64,000 nucleotides of DNA, taken from positions 1,984,001 through 2,048,000 of the forward strand of contig NZ_AP012331.1 of the NCBI RefSeq assembly GCF_001042635.1. The letters run 5' to 3'. The notes beneath the pieces are model-generated. The model was not told the DNA's origin. It saw nothing but the letters and a program-made list of their open reading frames with translations, and did not search any database. Both the position numbers and the translations under genes were made by a program. Of the stretch, positions 27,439 to 38,502 are shown piece after piece; positions within the stretch are counted from its first letter, which is position 1, and each line of letters begins with the position of its first letter. The stretch is from Bifidobacterium scardovii JCM 12489 = DSM 13734. GTDB taxonomy: Bacteria > Actinomycetota > Actinomycetes > Actinomycetales > Bifidobacteriaceae.

Positions 27439-29004
27439 TCACTCGGCGGTCTGCGGCCAGCACTTCTCGTACTTGATGCCGGTGAGCTGCTCGACGATCT
27501 TCTTGGTCTCCGGCTCGACGTCGGCCTTCTTGCCGCCGTTCTTGAGACGATCGATCTCCTTGAGCAGCACGGCGTCGGTCTTCTTGTCGAGCTTCATGGT
27601 GAAGGACACGATCCACGCGACGGCCAGGCCGACGATGATCCACCACACCAGCACGTTGCCGATGGCGTTGACCGCCTGATCGGGCTGCGGCTTGCCGGCC
27701 TTGAAAGCCTCCTCGACGAATCCGTTGGCGCCGAGGTACCAGCCCCAGGCCATGGCGGACAGGCCGGCGGTGATCTTGCGGGCGAACTGCTGGAAGCCGA
27801 TGTACAGGCCGCCGCGGTTCTCGCCGGCCATGATCATGTCGACGTCCGGGATGAACGGGAAGACGTTCCACGGGATGAACCACGTCATGGCGCGGAAGAT
27901 CAGCCACCAGACCATGACCACGTACAGCAGGGCGTTCCACACGGCGGTGCCGTTCTGGGCGGAGGTCTGCCACAGGCCCCACAGGCCAAGCAGGCCGATG
28001 ATGGCGCCCGCGAAGTTCAGCGAGAACATCTTGCGCGGACCGAGCTTGGCGAAGATCCAGCCGAACACCGGCTTGAGCGGCTCGCCGATCAGGGCCATGC
28101 CGAGCAGGGCGGAGCCGAAGGCCACCGGCTTGTTGAGGTTGTAGAGCACGAAGAACAGCCACACCTGGCCGAAGATGTCGAGGAAGGACTGACCCAGCAG
28201 ATAGATGATGATGTGCTTGCGGAAGGTCTTGTTGCGCAGGGTCGAGAAGTAGCCGATGAAGATGTCGGCCACGCCCTTGAGCCACTTGCCGAAGTCGAAC
28301 GGCTCCTTCTTCTCTGCCTCGATGGCGGCCTCGTCGAAGCCGGCCTCCTCGGGCGTCAGCTCCCACGTGGACTTGTAGGCGATGAACACGAACACCGCGA
28401 ACAGCACGATGAAGAAGCCCATGGAGATGGTGTAGGAGGAGCTCTTCTTGTCGCCGAGCGCGTTCAGGAAGGCGGCCATGCCCAGCGGGATCACGGCGGT
28501 GGAGATGCCGGAGAACAGCATGCGGGTGGTGGAGAGCATGGTGCGGCCGTTGAAGTCGGTGGTCATCTCGTTCGGGAGCACCGAGTACGGGGTCATGATG
28601 AGCTGGTTGGCGATGATCCACAGCGCGTACACCACGAAGTACGCCCAGAACGGCATACCCGGCACGAACATGAGGATGGTGACCAGCAGCAGCGGCACGC
28701 CCAGCAGGATCAGGAAGCGGCGGCGGCCGAACTTGCGGCCGATCCTGTACTTGTACAGGTTGTCGGACAGGGTTCCGAACACCAGTGCGGAGAACGCGGC
28801 GAGCATCGTCGCGATGCCGACGATGGAGCCGGCCTGCGCCACCTTGAGCCCGGCGAAGGTGGTCCAGAACAGGGTGAGGTAGGTGGCGATCTGGCCGAAG
28901 CCGCCGCCGTAGAAGTCACCGAACGCGTATCCGACCGCGTTGATGAGCTTGATCTTACGTCCCTGGGGCGCTTTAGCCTCGGGAGTGGTTGCCTGCTGTG
29001 TCAT
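27439..29004 (-). CDS. GPH-family (MFS) sugar:cation symporter
   Basis: A 521-residue membrane transporter of the glycoside-pentoside-hexuronide family. It opens with the family start NAVGYAFGDFYGGGFGQIAT and the loop GTLSDN...IGRKFGRRRFLIL; about twelve helices follow, and it ends with a charged cytoplasmic tail. The GPH family carries glucuronides, xylosides and galactosides. It lies downstream of the GH115-like gene on the same strand, 231 bases away across a repeat element, so it probably imports the sugar that enzyme handles. Confidence 0.9.
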   Translation of the reverse strand: MTQQATTPEAKAPQGRKIKLINAVGYAFGDFYGGGFGQIATYLTLFWTTFAGLKVAQAGSIVGIATMLAAFSALVFGTLSDNLYKYRIGRKFGRRRFLILLGVPLLLVTILMFVPGMPFWAYFVVYALWIIANQLIMTPYSVLPNEMTTDFNGRTMLSTTRMLFSGISTAVIPLGMAAFLNALGDKKSSSYTISMGFFIVLFAVFVFIAYKSTWELTPEEAGFDEAAIEAEKKEPFDFGKWLKGVADIFIGYFSTLRNKTFRKHIIIYLLGQSFLDIFGQVWLFFVLYNLNKPVAFGSALLGMALIGEPLKPVFGWIFAKLGPRKMFSLNFAGAIIGLLGLWGLWQTSAQNGTAVWNALLYVVMVWWLIFRAMTWFIPWNVFPFIPDVDMIMAGENRGGLYIGFQQFARKITAGLSAMAWGWYLGANGFVEEAFKAGKPQPDQAVNAIGNVLVWWIIVGLAVAWIVSFTMKLDKKTDAVLLKEIDRLKNGGKKADVEPETKKIVEQLTGIKYEKCWPQTAE

Positions 29005-29109
29005 TGCAGCATCCTTTCCATTCCGGCCGCGGGAGGCACCCCGCAGCCGGATTTTCTTTTCTCTCGCGGGATTCGGGAGGCACCCCGAATCCTGTGAACA
29101 CTCTTTTCA

Positions 29110-29224
29110 GGCTTCCCTCTGACGAGGGGAGCTGTCGAACGCAGTGAGACTGAGGGGAGCGAACAAGGGGTCTTTACACTCCCTCAGTCCACTCCGCGGC
29201 CAGCTCCCCTCAGAGAGGGGAGCC
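29110..29224. repeat. Composite GGCTCCCCTC repeat between the GH115-like and GPH genes
   Basis: Outer hairpins (GGCTTCCCTCTGACGAGGGG and CTCCCCTCAGAGAGGGGAGCC) enclose the modules CTGTCGAACGCAGTGAGACTGAGGG and CCCTCAGTCCACTCCGCGG. It is a member of the family at 11701-11822 and 31422-31562. In this place it would weaken transcription from the enzyme gene into the transporter gene. Confidence 0.7.
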
Positions 29225-29235
29225 AGCACTGAGAG

Positions 29236-31251
29236 TTACTTCTGCCACTTGGCTTTCATGGCGTCGAAGATCTCGTCGTCGGTGGGGTGGTTCTCCATGT
29301 TCATGATCACGAACACGTCCTTTTCCCACTCGGGGTACGTGAAGTCGCGCAGCCACTGGAAGTAGTGCGGACCGTCGCCCACGCAGCGCAGGTAGCCCAT
29401 GAGCTGCTTGGCGACCCACGCCGACTGCTTGACGTCGGTCAGGCAGTCGTTGCGCCAGAAGCCGGCCCACTTGCCGTGCTCGCGGTCGCGCATCGCGCGG
29501 TCGCCGGCGGTGAACTCCTCGGCCGCCAGACCGGCGGCGTAGAAGGCATGCTGCCAGTCCTCGTCATAGCCCTTGAGCAGCGCGTCGCACACATGCACCG
29601 ACGCGGCCACGGAGTGCCGGTAGATGCCGACCTCCACGCCGACCGAATCGCGGATCAGCTCGGCCGCATCGGACTCGCCGCGCAATTCGGCGCTGATCGC
29701 CGCCAGCTCGACCTTGTCGGCGAGCTCGTCGTAGCGGGCCACGGCCGGAGCGATGAGATCGCGGTAGAAGACGATCTGTTCCTTGAGGCTCCTGGCGTCG
29801 TGCATCCAGCGCAGGTCCTCGGCCGGGGCCTTGCCGTCGCGCAGCCACTGGGTGATGAGCATGCGCGGCACGTGGTTGAAGTACTGCTCGCCGGCGTGGT
29901 CGTCCCAGTTCGGGCCGTACTGCACGGCGGCCTTCCAGTACTCCTCGTACAGGCCGAACACGGCGTCGACGTTATCCTCGCCGTAGTATTCGGCGATGTA
30001 GTCCCTGGCGACCTTCTCGAAGTCGATCCTGCCCTCGCGCCACAGGGCGGCGATGAAGTTGAGGAAGTAGACATGCGGCTTGATGTTGGAGGCGTTGATG
30101 ATCCACACGTCGGCGCCGCCGTTGTCGATCACGTCCTCGAGCTCCTTGGCCACCAGGCGCGGGTCGTTGCAGATGTCGGTGGTGTGGTTGGCGGCCTGCA
30201 GGTCGTAGAAGCTGGCGTGGAAGTAGATGCCGTTGTCGCCGTCGTTCGTCGGCATGGCGGGCACGCGCGGGTTCCAGTTATCCTGGCGGCGGGAGACCAT
30301 GCGCCCGAAACCGTTGTCGGCCCAGATCTTGGCCACCTGCTTCGGATAGGTCAGCACACCCTTGCGGTACAGGTCCATGGCTTCGCCGTACAGGTAGATG
30401 CAGCACTGCGCGCCGGGGTCGGACTCCTGCACCAGATCGTACTGGCGCTGGATGATCTCGGAGAGCAGCTTGCCGCGGGACTCGTCGGTGGCGTAACGCG
30501 GGTCGGCGTTCCAGAACGGCTGGTCGCCCTGGCCGCGGAAACCCAGCGTCCACACGGTGCGCTTGCCCTTCTGCGCCTCGATCGCCTCACGCCACAAGGC
30601 CTCAAACTTCGGCTCCTCCTCCGGCCACTTGGCCTGCACGCCCGGGTAGGCGGCGGCGAACATGCGCGCGCCAAGCGGGCAGGCGTGGTGCTGGTTGATG
30701 TAGAAGCCCATGTCCTGAGCGAGCTTCAGGTGCGGCTCGCCACGCTGACCGGAACCCGGGATGACCATGTTGCCGCCGAGACGGTACACCGTCTCGAAGG
30801 CCAGGCGCCACGGCTTCTCCTTGTCGTTGTCGACCTGCCAGTCCTCGAGCAGCACCTCGTCGTTGACGAAGAAGCCCTTGTACTTGACGGCGGTCGGCTT
30901 GGATTCGAGCGCGAAGTCGTCGGCGACCTCGATGGCCTGCACCGGCTCGAACCGCTGGTCGTTCCAGAACCAGAAGTCCTTGACGCCCAGCACCTCGCGG
31001 CTCACCGCGTACAGGCCGAAGATGAAGCCGAAATCGTCGCCGGCGTGGATCTCGAGGTTGCCGCCGAACACGCGCACCTCGTAGGCCTCCGGGCCGTGCG
31101 GCTCGTCGACCAGCACGATGTCGGCGCCCTTGGCGTCGCTCGGCGCAATGGTGTTCTTCAGGTCACGCTCGATGTCCTCGACCGCGAACGCCACGGCGGT
31201 CGACGGCGTGGCGCCCGTCACCGTTGTCGTGGACGTGATGGAAATAGACAT
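29236..31251 (-). CDS. Glycoside hydrolase family 115-like protein (putative alpha-glucuronidase)
   Basis: A 671-residue cytoplasmic enzyme with no signal peptide. GH115 landmarks are an N-terminal alpha/beta domain (FAVEDIERDLKN, then GLYAVSREVLGVKDFWFW) and the segment YKGFFVNDE followed by YRLGGNMVIPGSG and MGFYINQHHACPLGAR, equal to the family's FINDE and SHHEPM regions. GH115 enzymes remove glucuronic or methylglucuronic acid from xylan. This one lacks the C-terminal beta-domain of larger members, so it may act on imported oligosaccharides. Its neighbours, a GPH symporter and a sugar regulator, fit that. The reaction is inferred. Confidence 0.72.
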   Translation of the reverse strand: MSISITSTTTVTGATPSTAVAFAVEDIERDLKNTIAPSDAKGADIVLVDEPHGPEAYEVRVFGGNLEIHAGDDFGFIFGLYAVSREVLGVKDFWFWNDQRFEPVQAIEVADDFALESKPTAVKYKGFFVNDEVLLEDWQVDNDKEKPWRLAFETVYRLGGNMVIPGSGQRGEPHLKLAQDMGFYINQHHACPLGARMFAAAYPGVQAKWPEEEPKFEALWREAIEAQKGKRTVWTLGFRGQGDQPFWNADPRYATDESRGKLLSEIIQRQYDLVQESDPGAQCCIYLYGEAMDLYRKGVLTYPKQVAKIWADNGFGRMVSRRQDNWNPRVPAMPTNDGDNGIYFHASFYDLQAANHTTDICNDPRLVAKELEDVIDNGGADVWIINASNIKPHVYFLNFIAALWREGRIDFEKVARDYIAEYYGEDNVDAVFGLYEEYWKAAVQYGPNWDDHAGEQYFNHVPRMLITQWLRDGKAPAEDLRWMHDARSLKEQIVFYRDLIAPAVARYDELADKVELAAISAELRGESDAAELIRDSVGVEVGIYRHSVAASVHVCDALLKGYDEDWQHAFYAAGLAAEEFTAGDRAMRDREHGKWAGFWRNDCLTDVKQSAWVAKQLMGYLRCVGDGPHYFQWLRDFTYPEWEKDVFVIMNMENHPTDDEIFDAMKAKWQK

Positions 31252-31612
31252 GGTTCCTCCAGGTGAACTTGTCTCGTGGCTTGGCTTCGCGGTTCCGCGC
31301 TCCTACGCGCCCGAACCGCTGACATGATTCATGATCGCGCGGGTCCGCAGCCCCGTTGCGTTTGTTGCCAAAGGTTGCCATAATATTGCCAGCAGGATTG
31401 CGGGAGGCGACGCGTTGTCGTCTGGCTTCCCTCTATGAGGGGAGCTGGCCGCGAAGCGGACTGAGGGGAGCACTCCCGAGAACGCTTGATATCAAGCCGA
31501 TACGCACGGTCTCCCCCTCAGTCGGCTACGCCGACGGCTCCCCTCAGCGAGGGGAGCCAGACAGAGCACACGAATCAATGACGCGGAGCACGAGCGACGG
31601 CGAGGAAGCATC
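31252..31612. promoter_or_regulatory. Divergent regulatory region with GTTGC repeats and a composite repeat
   Basis: This 361-base gap separates the divergent GH115-like and LacI-SBP genes. Near its start, GTTGCG/GTTGCC/GTTGCC/ATTGCC occur at 31355, 31364, 31374 and 31385 (spacing 9, 10, 11). They overlap a rightward promoter candidate, TTGCGT (31356-31361), 17 bases, then CATAAT (31379-31384). A composite GGCTCCCCTC repeat then fills 31422-31562 with the inner palindrome GCTTGATATCAAGC, so the LacI-SBP mRNA would carry a long structured leader. Confidence 0.55.
31422..31562. repeat. Composite GGCTCCCCTC repeat in the LacI-SBP leader
   Basis: Same module order as at 11701-11822: hairpin (TGGCTTCCCTCTATGAGGGG), module GGCCGCGAAGCGGACTGAGGG, a TTGATATCAA palindrome, module CCCTCAGTCGGCTACGCCGA, and a closing hairpin ending GAGGGGAGCCAGA. 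Confidence 0.75.
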
Positions 31613-33859
31613 ATGAGGCAGAAGACCACCATCTACGACATCGCGCGCGAGGCCGGCGTCAATCCCTCGACCGTCTCGCGCGCCCTGTCCCAGCCCGGAC
31701 GGGTCGCCGCGAAGACCGAGTTCCGCATCCGCCGTATCGCCGAGCAGCTGGGCTATCTGGATCCCGGATCGGCCGGCGATGCCGGCGAATTGCCCGCTAC
31801 CGGCATGCTGGCGGCCATCGTGCCGACGCTGAACAACGCCCTGTACGCCGCGATCGCCAACGCGATGCAGCGCCGTCTGGAGTCCAAGGGGTACGGTCTC
31901 ATCATCCTGGACACCGACGAGAAGCCCGCGGTCGAGCGACGGGCGATGTCGTACGTGATGCGCGGCGTGGACGGCGTCGCCCTGATCTCCTCGCGACTGA
32001 GCGAACCGGACATCCGCCGCATCCTGCTGGTCAAGCCGGTGATCCTGCTCAACCGCGCCATTCCCGGGCTCGCCAGCGTCACCGTGGACATGGCCAAGGC
32101 CATCGACGACGCCGTGCGCGCGCTCAAGGAGAGCGGGCACACCTCCATCACCTATCTGGCCGGCCCGGCCGGATCCTGGACGAACGAATACCGGCGCCGG
32201 TACATCCGCGCGGCCGCGTTCCGCTACGACATGACGTACCGCGTGGTGCGCGAGTGCGATCCGAACATCAGCGGCGGATCCAAGGCTGTCTCCCAATACC
32301 TGATCCGGCCGACCGACGCGGTCTTCGCGTTCAACGACGCGCTGGCAGCCGGGTTCATCGCCGCCGCGAGGAAGAACGGCCTGCGCATCCCCGAGGACGT
32401 GTCGGTGATCGGTTTCGACAACACCGAAATGGCCTCGCTGCTCACCCCGGCCCTGAGCACCGTCGACATACGCGGCGCCGACATGGCCGAGCGCGCCGCG
32501 GACGCGCTGGTGGACGCCGTGCGCAATCCCGCCGCGGCCCGGCCCGAGCCGATCTCGCTTGGCGCCCGATTCACGGCGCGCGACACCGTCAATCCAAGCA
32601 AGCGCTCGACGATGAAACTCGGCCCCTACGCGGAGATCACGCGATCGAGCGACACGATCGTCATCACGATGCTGTCCAACGCGTTCAACGAGACGATGCC
32701 GCGCCTCAACGAATTCATGCGCACGCATCCGCATATCGTCATCGACCCCATCGAGGGGCGCACGCAGGAGAACACGCTGGCCCTGTACTGGGAGCGCGTG
32801 ATCAATCATCGTTCCGTACCGGACATCATCAACGTGGAACGCACCGCGCTCCCCCAGCTGGCCGCATCCGGCGCCCTGCAGGATCTGTCCGACTGGCGCG
32901 TCGAACAGGAGATCGGCGCCCTGGTGGACAAGGCGGCCTGGCAGTCGGCGCATTACGCCGGCAGGCTGTACGGCATCCCGGGCGACCAGTCGCAGACCGT
33001 GATGTTCTACCGCGCCGACCTGTTCGAACGCTACGGTCTGCTGCCGCCTGTCACCTGGGACCAGTTCTACGAGGAAGGCGTCGCCCTGCACGCACGCAAC
33101 CCCGGGCGGTACATGGGGCTGATCGACACCACGGACGTGCAGCACTACCTCGCCTCGTTCCGCTCGTCGGACGTCAAGCTGTGGACCGTGGAGGACGATT
33201 CGACCATCACCTTCCACATGACCGACGAGCCGGCGCGCATCATCGCCGACTTCATCCAGCAGGGCATCGACGCCGGCGTGCTCAACGCGGAACCAATGTG
33301 GGACAACCGCTACATGCTGCCGAAATCCGGCACCTACCTGACAGTCACGTACGCGAACTGGCTCGGCAAGATCCTGGCCTCCTCCTATCCGGCGGACAAG
33401 GGGCTGTGGAAGGTGGCGCTGCCGCCGGGAGTGATCGACCCGAGCCAGGTGCGGACCGCGGAGATCGGCGGCTCCACGCTGGCGATGAGCGCCGGCCTGC
33501 CGAGGATACGGCAGCAGGCCGCCCTGACCTTCATGCGCTGGTTCCAGCTCGACCCGGCCTCCATCGAACTGCGCGCGCCGGGCGGCGTGTCCGCGGCGGC
33601 CGGCTACGTGGAGGACCTGACCCGCCGCGGCACCACGGACCCGTACTTCGGCCAGCCGATCTACGACATCTATGCCAAGTCCGCCGCCCGCGTGAACCGC
33701 GACTGGGACAATCTGCCGTTCTACAGCCAGCTCGACGCCGAATTCGCCCGGCTCATCGCGCCCGCGCTGCGCCCCGGCGGCCACAGCGCCGATCTCCTGC
33801 CCGAGTGGGAGGCCCGCCTCAAGCGCTACGCCGTTTCGCAGGGCTTCACGGTGAAATAG
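31613..33859 (+). CDS. LacI-family regulator fused to a solute-binding-protein domain
   Basis: A 748-residue fusion. Residues 1-60 are a LacI helix-turn-helix (TIYDIAREAGVNPSTVSRAL). Residues about 65-330 are the usual LacI sugar-sensing domain (AAIVPTLNNALYAAIANAM, then VSVIGFDNTEMASLLTPALS). Residues about 345-748 form a second, separate ligand domain that looks like a family-1 extracellular solute-binding protein (TIVITMLSNAFNETMPRLNE, RLYGIPGDQSQTVMFYRADL, ending EWEARLKRYAVSQGFTVK). There is no signal peptide, so it must work inside the cell. GAGGAAG precedes the ATG. It faces the GH115-like gene and probably controls it. A repressor reading two ligands is the natural inference. Confidence 0.85.
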   Translation: MRQKTTIYDIAREAGVNPSTVSRALSQPGRVAAKTEFRIRRIAEQLGYLDPGSAGDAGELPATGMLAAIVPTLNNALYAAIANAMQRRLESKGYGLIILDTDEKPAVERRAMSYVMRGVDGVALISSRLSEPDIRRILLVKPVILLNRAIPGLASVTVDMAKAIDDAVRALKESGHTSITYLAGPAGSWTNEYRRRYIRAAAFRYDMTYRVVRECDPNISGGSKAVSQYLIRPTDAVFAFNDALAAGFIAAARKNGLRIPEDVSVIGFDNTEMASLLTPALSTVDIRGADMAERAADALVDAVRNPAAARPEPISLGARFTARDTVNPSKRSTMKLGPYAEITRSSDTIVITMLSNAFNETMPRLNEFMRTHPHIVIDPIEGRTQENTLALYWERVINHRSVPDIINVERTALPQLAASGALQDLSDWRVEQEIGALVDKAAWQSAHYAGRLYGIPGDQSQTVMFYRADLFERYGLLPPVTWDQFYEEGVALHARNPGRYMGLIDTTDVQHYLASFRSSDVKLWTVEDDSTITFHMTDEPARIIADFIQQGIDAGVLNAEPMWDNRYMLPKSGTYLTVTYANWLGKILASSYPADKGLWKVALPPGVIDPSQVRTAEIGGSTLAMSAGLPRIRQQAALTFMRWFQLDPASIELRAPGGVSAAAGYVEDLTRRGTTDPYFGQPIYDIYAKSAARVNRDWDNLPFYSQLDAEFARLIAPALRPGGHSADLLPEWEARLKRYAVSQGFTVK

Positions 33860-33946
33860 GGCGGCGGAGACTCCGTCTCCCAGCTCGCCGACTGGCAGCA
33901 AGGCATCATCGGATACGCCCAATCCTACGGTTTCCGCGTGAGGTGA
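33860..33946 (+). pseudogene. In-frame remnant of a solute-binding-protein C-terminus
   Basis: Directly after the TAG of the LacI-SBP gene, and in the same frame, 28 more sense codons lead to a TGA. They read GGGDSVSQLADWQQGIIGYA and then QSYGFRVR. The last part matches the end of the gene just closed (LLPEWEARLKRYAVSQGFTVK) in the pattern L-x2-W-x6-YA-x-S-x-GF-x-V. It is best read as the tail of a second, related SBP copy left by duplication or recombination. Stop-codon readthrough is the less likely option. Confidence 0.6.
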
Positions 33947-34025
33947 CCCGTCATGCATGCGTCACTCGCGCGCTTGTCCGGCAAGAAGATGCCGGCGCTT
34001 CCGGCGAACATGTCCCCATACGGAA

Positions 34026-34049
34026 AATTGTCAGTTATAACTGACAATT
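34026..34049. repeat. Perfect 24-nt palindrome
   Basis: AATTGTCAGTTATAACTGAC plus AATT reads the same on both strands, with no loop. It could be an operator or a relic of a mobile-element end. No gene starts close enough to decide. Confidence 0.6.
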
Positions 34050-34318
34050 ACCGAGAATTCCAGGCGATTGATAACCGTAACTAACAATTTATTCAAAAAT
34101 GTCACGCAGCGACACGACATCAGGGATCTGGATGGATTGGAGAGTTCAGCCGTTTTCCATGTCCCTACCCTGGGCACGCTGTTCTCGTCCCGGAATCTGG
34201 AATCGGTATCAGCGATACATCCGAGATCGATTCCATAGCGAGCCGTATCGGACCGAACGGATCGGAAAAGCAATACATCCAGATCACGGCCGTGGACTGG
34301 TTCGCATGATTCCCATGA

Positions 34319-34368
34319 AAATGAGTAGCGGCTCCCCTCATTGGATCGAGGGGAGCCGCTACTCATTT
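34319..34368 (-). terminator. secA terminator of the GGCTCCCCTC family
   Basis: Perfect 21-bp stem (34319-34339 and 34348-34368) with an 8-nt loop, 22 bases after the secA stop; a short T-run follows on the minus strand. The stem core AGCGGCTCCCCTC belongs to the dispersed repeat family. Confidence 0.8.
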
Positions 34369-34390
34369 CAGGCGGATACCGTACGGCGAA

Positions 34391-37255
<2,865 letters not shown>

Positions 37256-37273
37256 GTTTTGCTCCTATTAGTT

Positions 37274-37286
37274 GTTTACCGTAAAC
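37274..37286. promoter_or_regulatory. Palindrome in the secA leader
   Basis: GTTTACCGTAAAC is a 13-nt palindrome about 20 bases before the secA start, close to where the promoter or 5' leader should be. It may bind a regulator. Nothing else supports a role. Confidence 0.3.
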
Positions 37287-37427
37287 GAGCATAACCCAAC
37301 TTGGTGCAAGTCAGGCACAAACTTCGTCCATACTACGCGAACACGCCGATTTTCACGCATATTGTCTCGCGCGTTTCGCCGAGCCCCTCCCCGTTCGTCC
37401 CTTCCGAAGGCCCGCGGCGAGACATGA

Positions 37428-37465
37428 CGAGGGGTCCGCGCGGACGAACCCGCGCGGACCCCTCG
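37428..37465 (-). terminator. hpf terminator hairpin
   Basis: Perfect 15-nt arms (37428-37442 and 37451-37465, core CGAGGGGTCCGCGCG) with an 8-nt loop, 55 bases after the hpf stop. There is no T-run. Confidence 0.6.
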
Positions 37466-37520
37466 CCTTCATCTTCGGCTCATGCCGGCCGGCGATCGCG
37501 TCTCATGCCGTTTCCGGGCA

Positions 37521-38174
37521 CTACTGCACGTTCTCCGGGGTGTCGATCTCGAACACGCCGTAGCTCCAGCCGTGGCGGTGGTAGACGACGGACGGGCGAC
37601 CGGTCTCCTTGTTGACGAACAGGAAGAAGTCATGCCCGATGAGCTCCATCTCGTACAGGGCCTCGTCGATGCTCATCGGCTCGGCGATGTGCAGCTTGCG
37701 GCGGATGACGATCGGGGTGTCCCCGACCTGCACCTCCACCGACTCGCCCGGACCCAGATCGGAGGCGACGGCGGCGGCGGGGCTGTTGTTCGGCTCCTCC
37801 TCGGCCGACTCCTCGACGGGGGGCTCGACCACGCCCAGATCGATCGGCGCCGGGTTGGCGTAGCCACGGCGGTGATCCTTGCGGCGGTCGCGCGTGCGGC
37901 GCAGACGCAGCGTCAGCTTGTCAAGCGCCATATCCAGCGCGCTGAACTCATCGGTGCTCGACGCCTCGGCGCGCACCACGGTGCGCCCCGCGATGACGGT
38001 GATTTCCACTCGCTTGGCGGTATCAGCCTGGCGAGGATTGCCCTCGTGCGTCAGCACGATCTGCGCGCGCTGGGCGTCCGGGGCGATAGCGGTCACACGA
38101 TTCATCTTGCTTTCGACGACATCACGGAACCTTTGCTTGATCTGCGTGTGGCGTCCGGTAACGACGATTTCCAT
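37521..38174 (-). CDS. hpf: Ribosome hibernation promoting factor, long form
   Basis: It binds idle 70S ribosomes and pairs them into inactive 100S dimers. The 217-residue length and two-domain layout mark the long form: an N-terminal RaiA/YfiA domain (MEIVVTGRHTQIKQRFRDVV to about residue 100), an acidic linker (PPVEESAEEEPNNSP) and a C-terminal dimerisation domain (IVIRRKLHIAEPMSIDEALY, then HDFFLFVNKETGRPSVVYHR). GGGAGG lies before the ATG. A good promoter stands 76-104 bases upstream. Long HPF next to secA is a common actinobacterial order. Confidence 0.95.
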   Translation of the reverse strand: MEIVVTGRHTQIKQRFRDVVESKMNRVTAIAPDAQRAQIVLTHEGNPRQADTAKRVEITVIAGRTVVRAEASSTDEFSALDMALDKLTLRLRRTRDRRKDHRRGYANPAPIDLGVVEPPVEESAEEEPNNSPAAAVASDLGPGESVEVQVGDTPIVIRRKLHIAEPMSIDEALYEMELIGHDFFLFVNKETGRPSVVYHRHGWSYGVFEIDTPENVQ

Positions 38175-38502
38175 GTGGACCTCCCTAGACTCAAGCGGTG
38201 CTACCCGCTATTTGCGAACCGAACGGCGACTTCGCCGTCGGTAAGTTTTATTGTAGCCGAACGAACGGTGAACGTCAGGGAACTCGCCCGAAGAAAAATG
38301 TTTCTTTTCCGCATATCGGCCGAAACATGGCCGTACATACACTGGGATGTGGCGCCCAGACCAACCCGAAACCAACCCATAGGGCCGATCGGCGCGCGGC
38401 GGCGCACCACGCCATATGCCCGGTGCATGGCGGGCCATAGGGAACTCGTATACGGAGCGCCTCCACGGGGGCACCCGACATGGAAACATGGAAAGGTATG
38501 TG
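38175..38502. promoter_or_regulatory. hpf promoter and untranscribed gap to rnpB
   Basis: On the minus strand CTGACG (38273-38278) and TACAAT (38250-38255) are 17 bases apart and make a sound sigma-A promoter for hpf. The leader between it and the ATG can fold ACGGCGA/TCGCCGT. From 38280 to 38502, beyond the 3' end of rnpB, I see nothing; overlapping small frames there are not credible genes. Confidence 0.6.

Larger units (their letters stand above)
33947..34390. other. Gene-free, less GC-rich stretch between LacI-SBP and secA
   Basis: About 440 bases with no convincing gene. The segment 34020-34320 is visibly poorer in G and C than its surroundings. It holds a perfect 24-nt palindrome (34026-34049) with a degenerate echo (AACCGTAACTAACAATT) at about 34073-34089, and ends in the secA terminator hairpin. 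Short open frames here match nothing I recognise. It may be the scar of a lost gene or mobile element. Confidence 0.5.

Noticed and set aside
33857..33859. Programmed readthrough of the LacI-SBP TAG
   Set aside because: The downstream codons repeat the C-terminus already present, which fits a duplicate remnant better than a functional extension.
34031..34366. A 111-codon minus-strand frame between LacI-SBP and secA
   Set aside because: It starts inside the secA terminator repeat, has no ribosome site and matches nothing known.
38198..38489. Several small overlapping frames between hpf and rnpB
   Set aside because: They overlap each other and the hpf promoter, lack ribosome sites and have no recognisable sequence.
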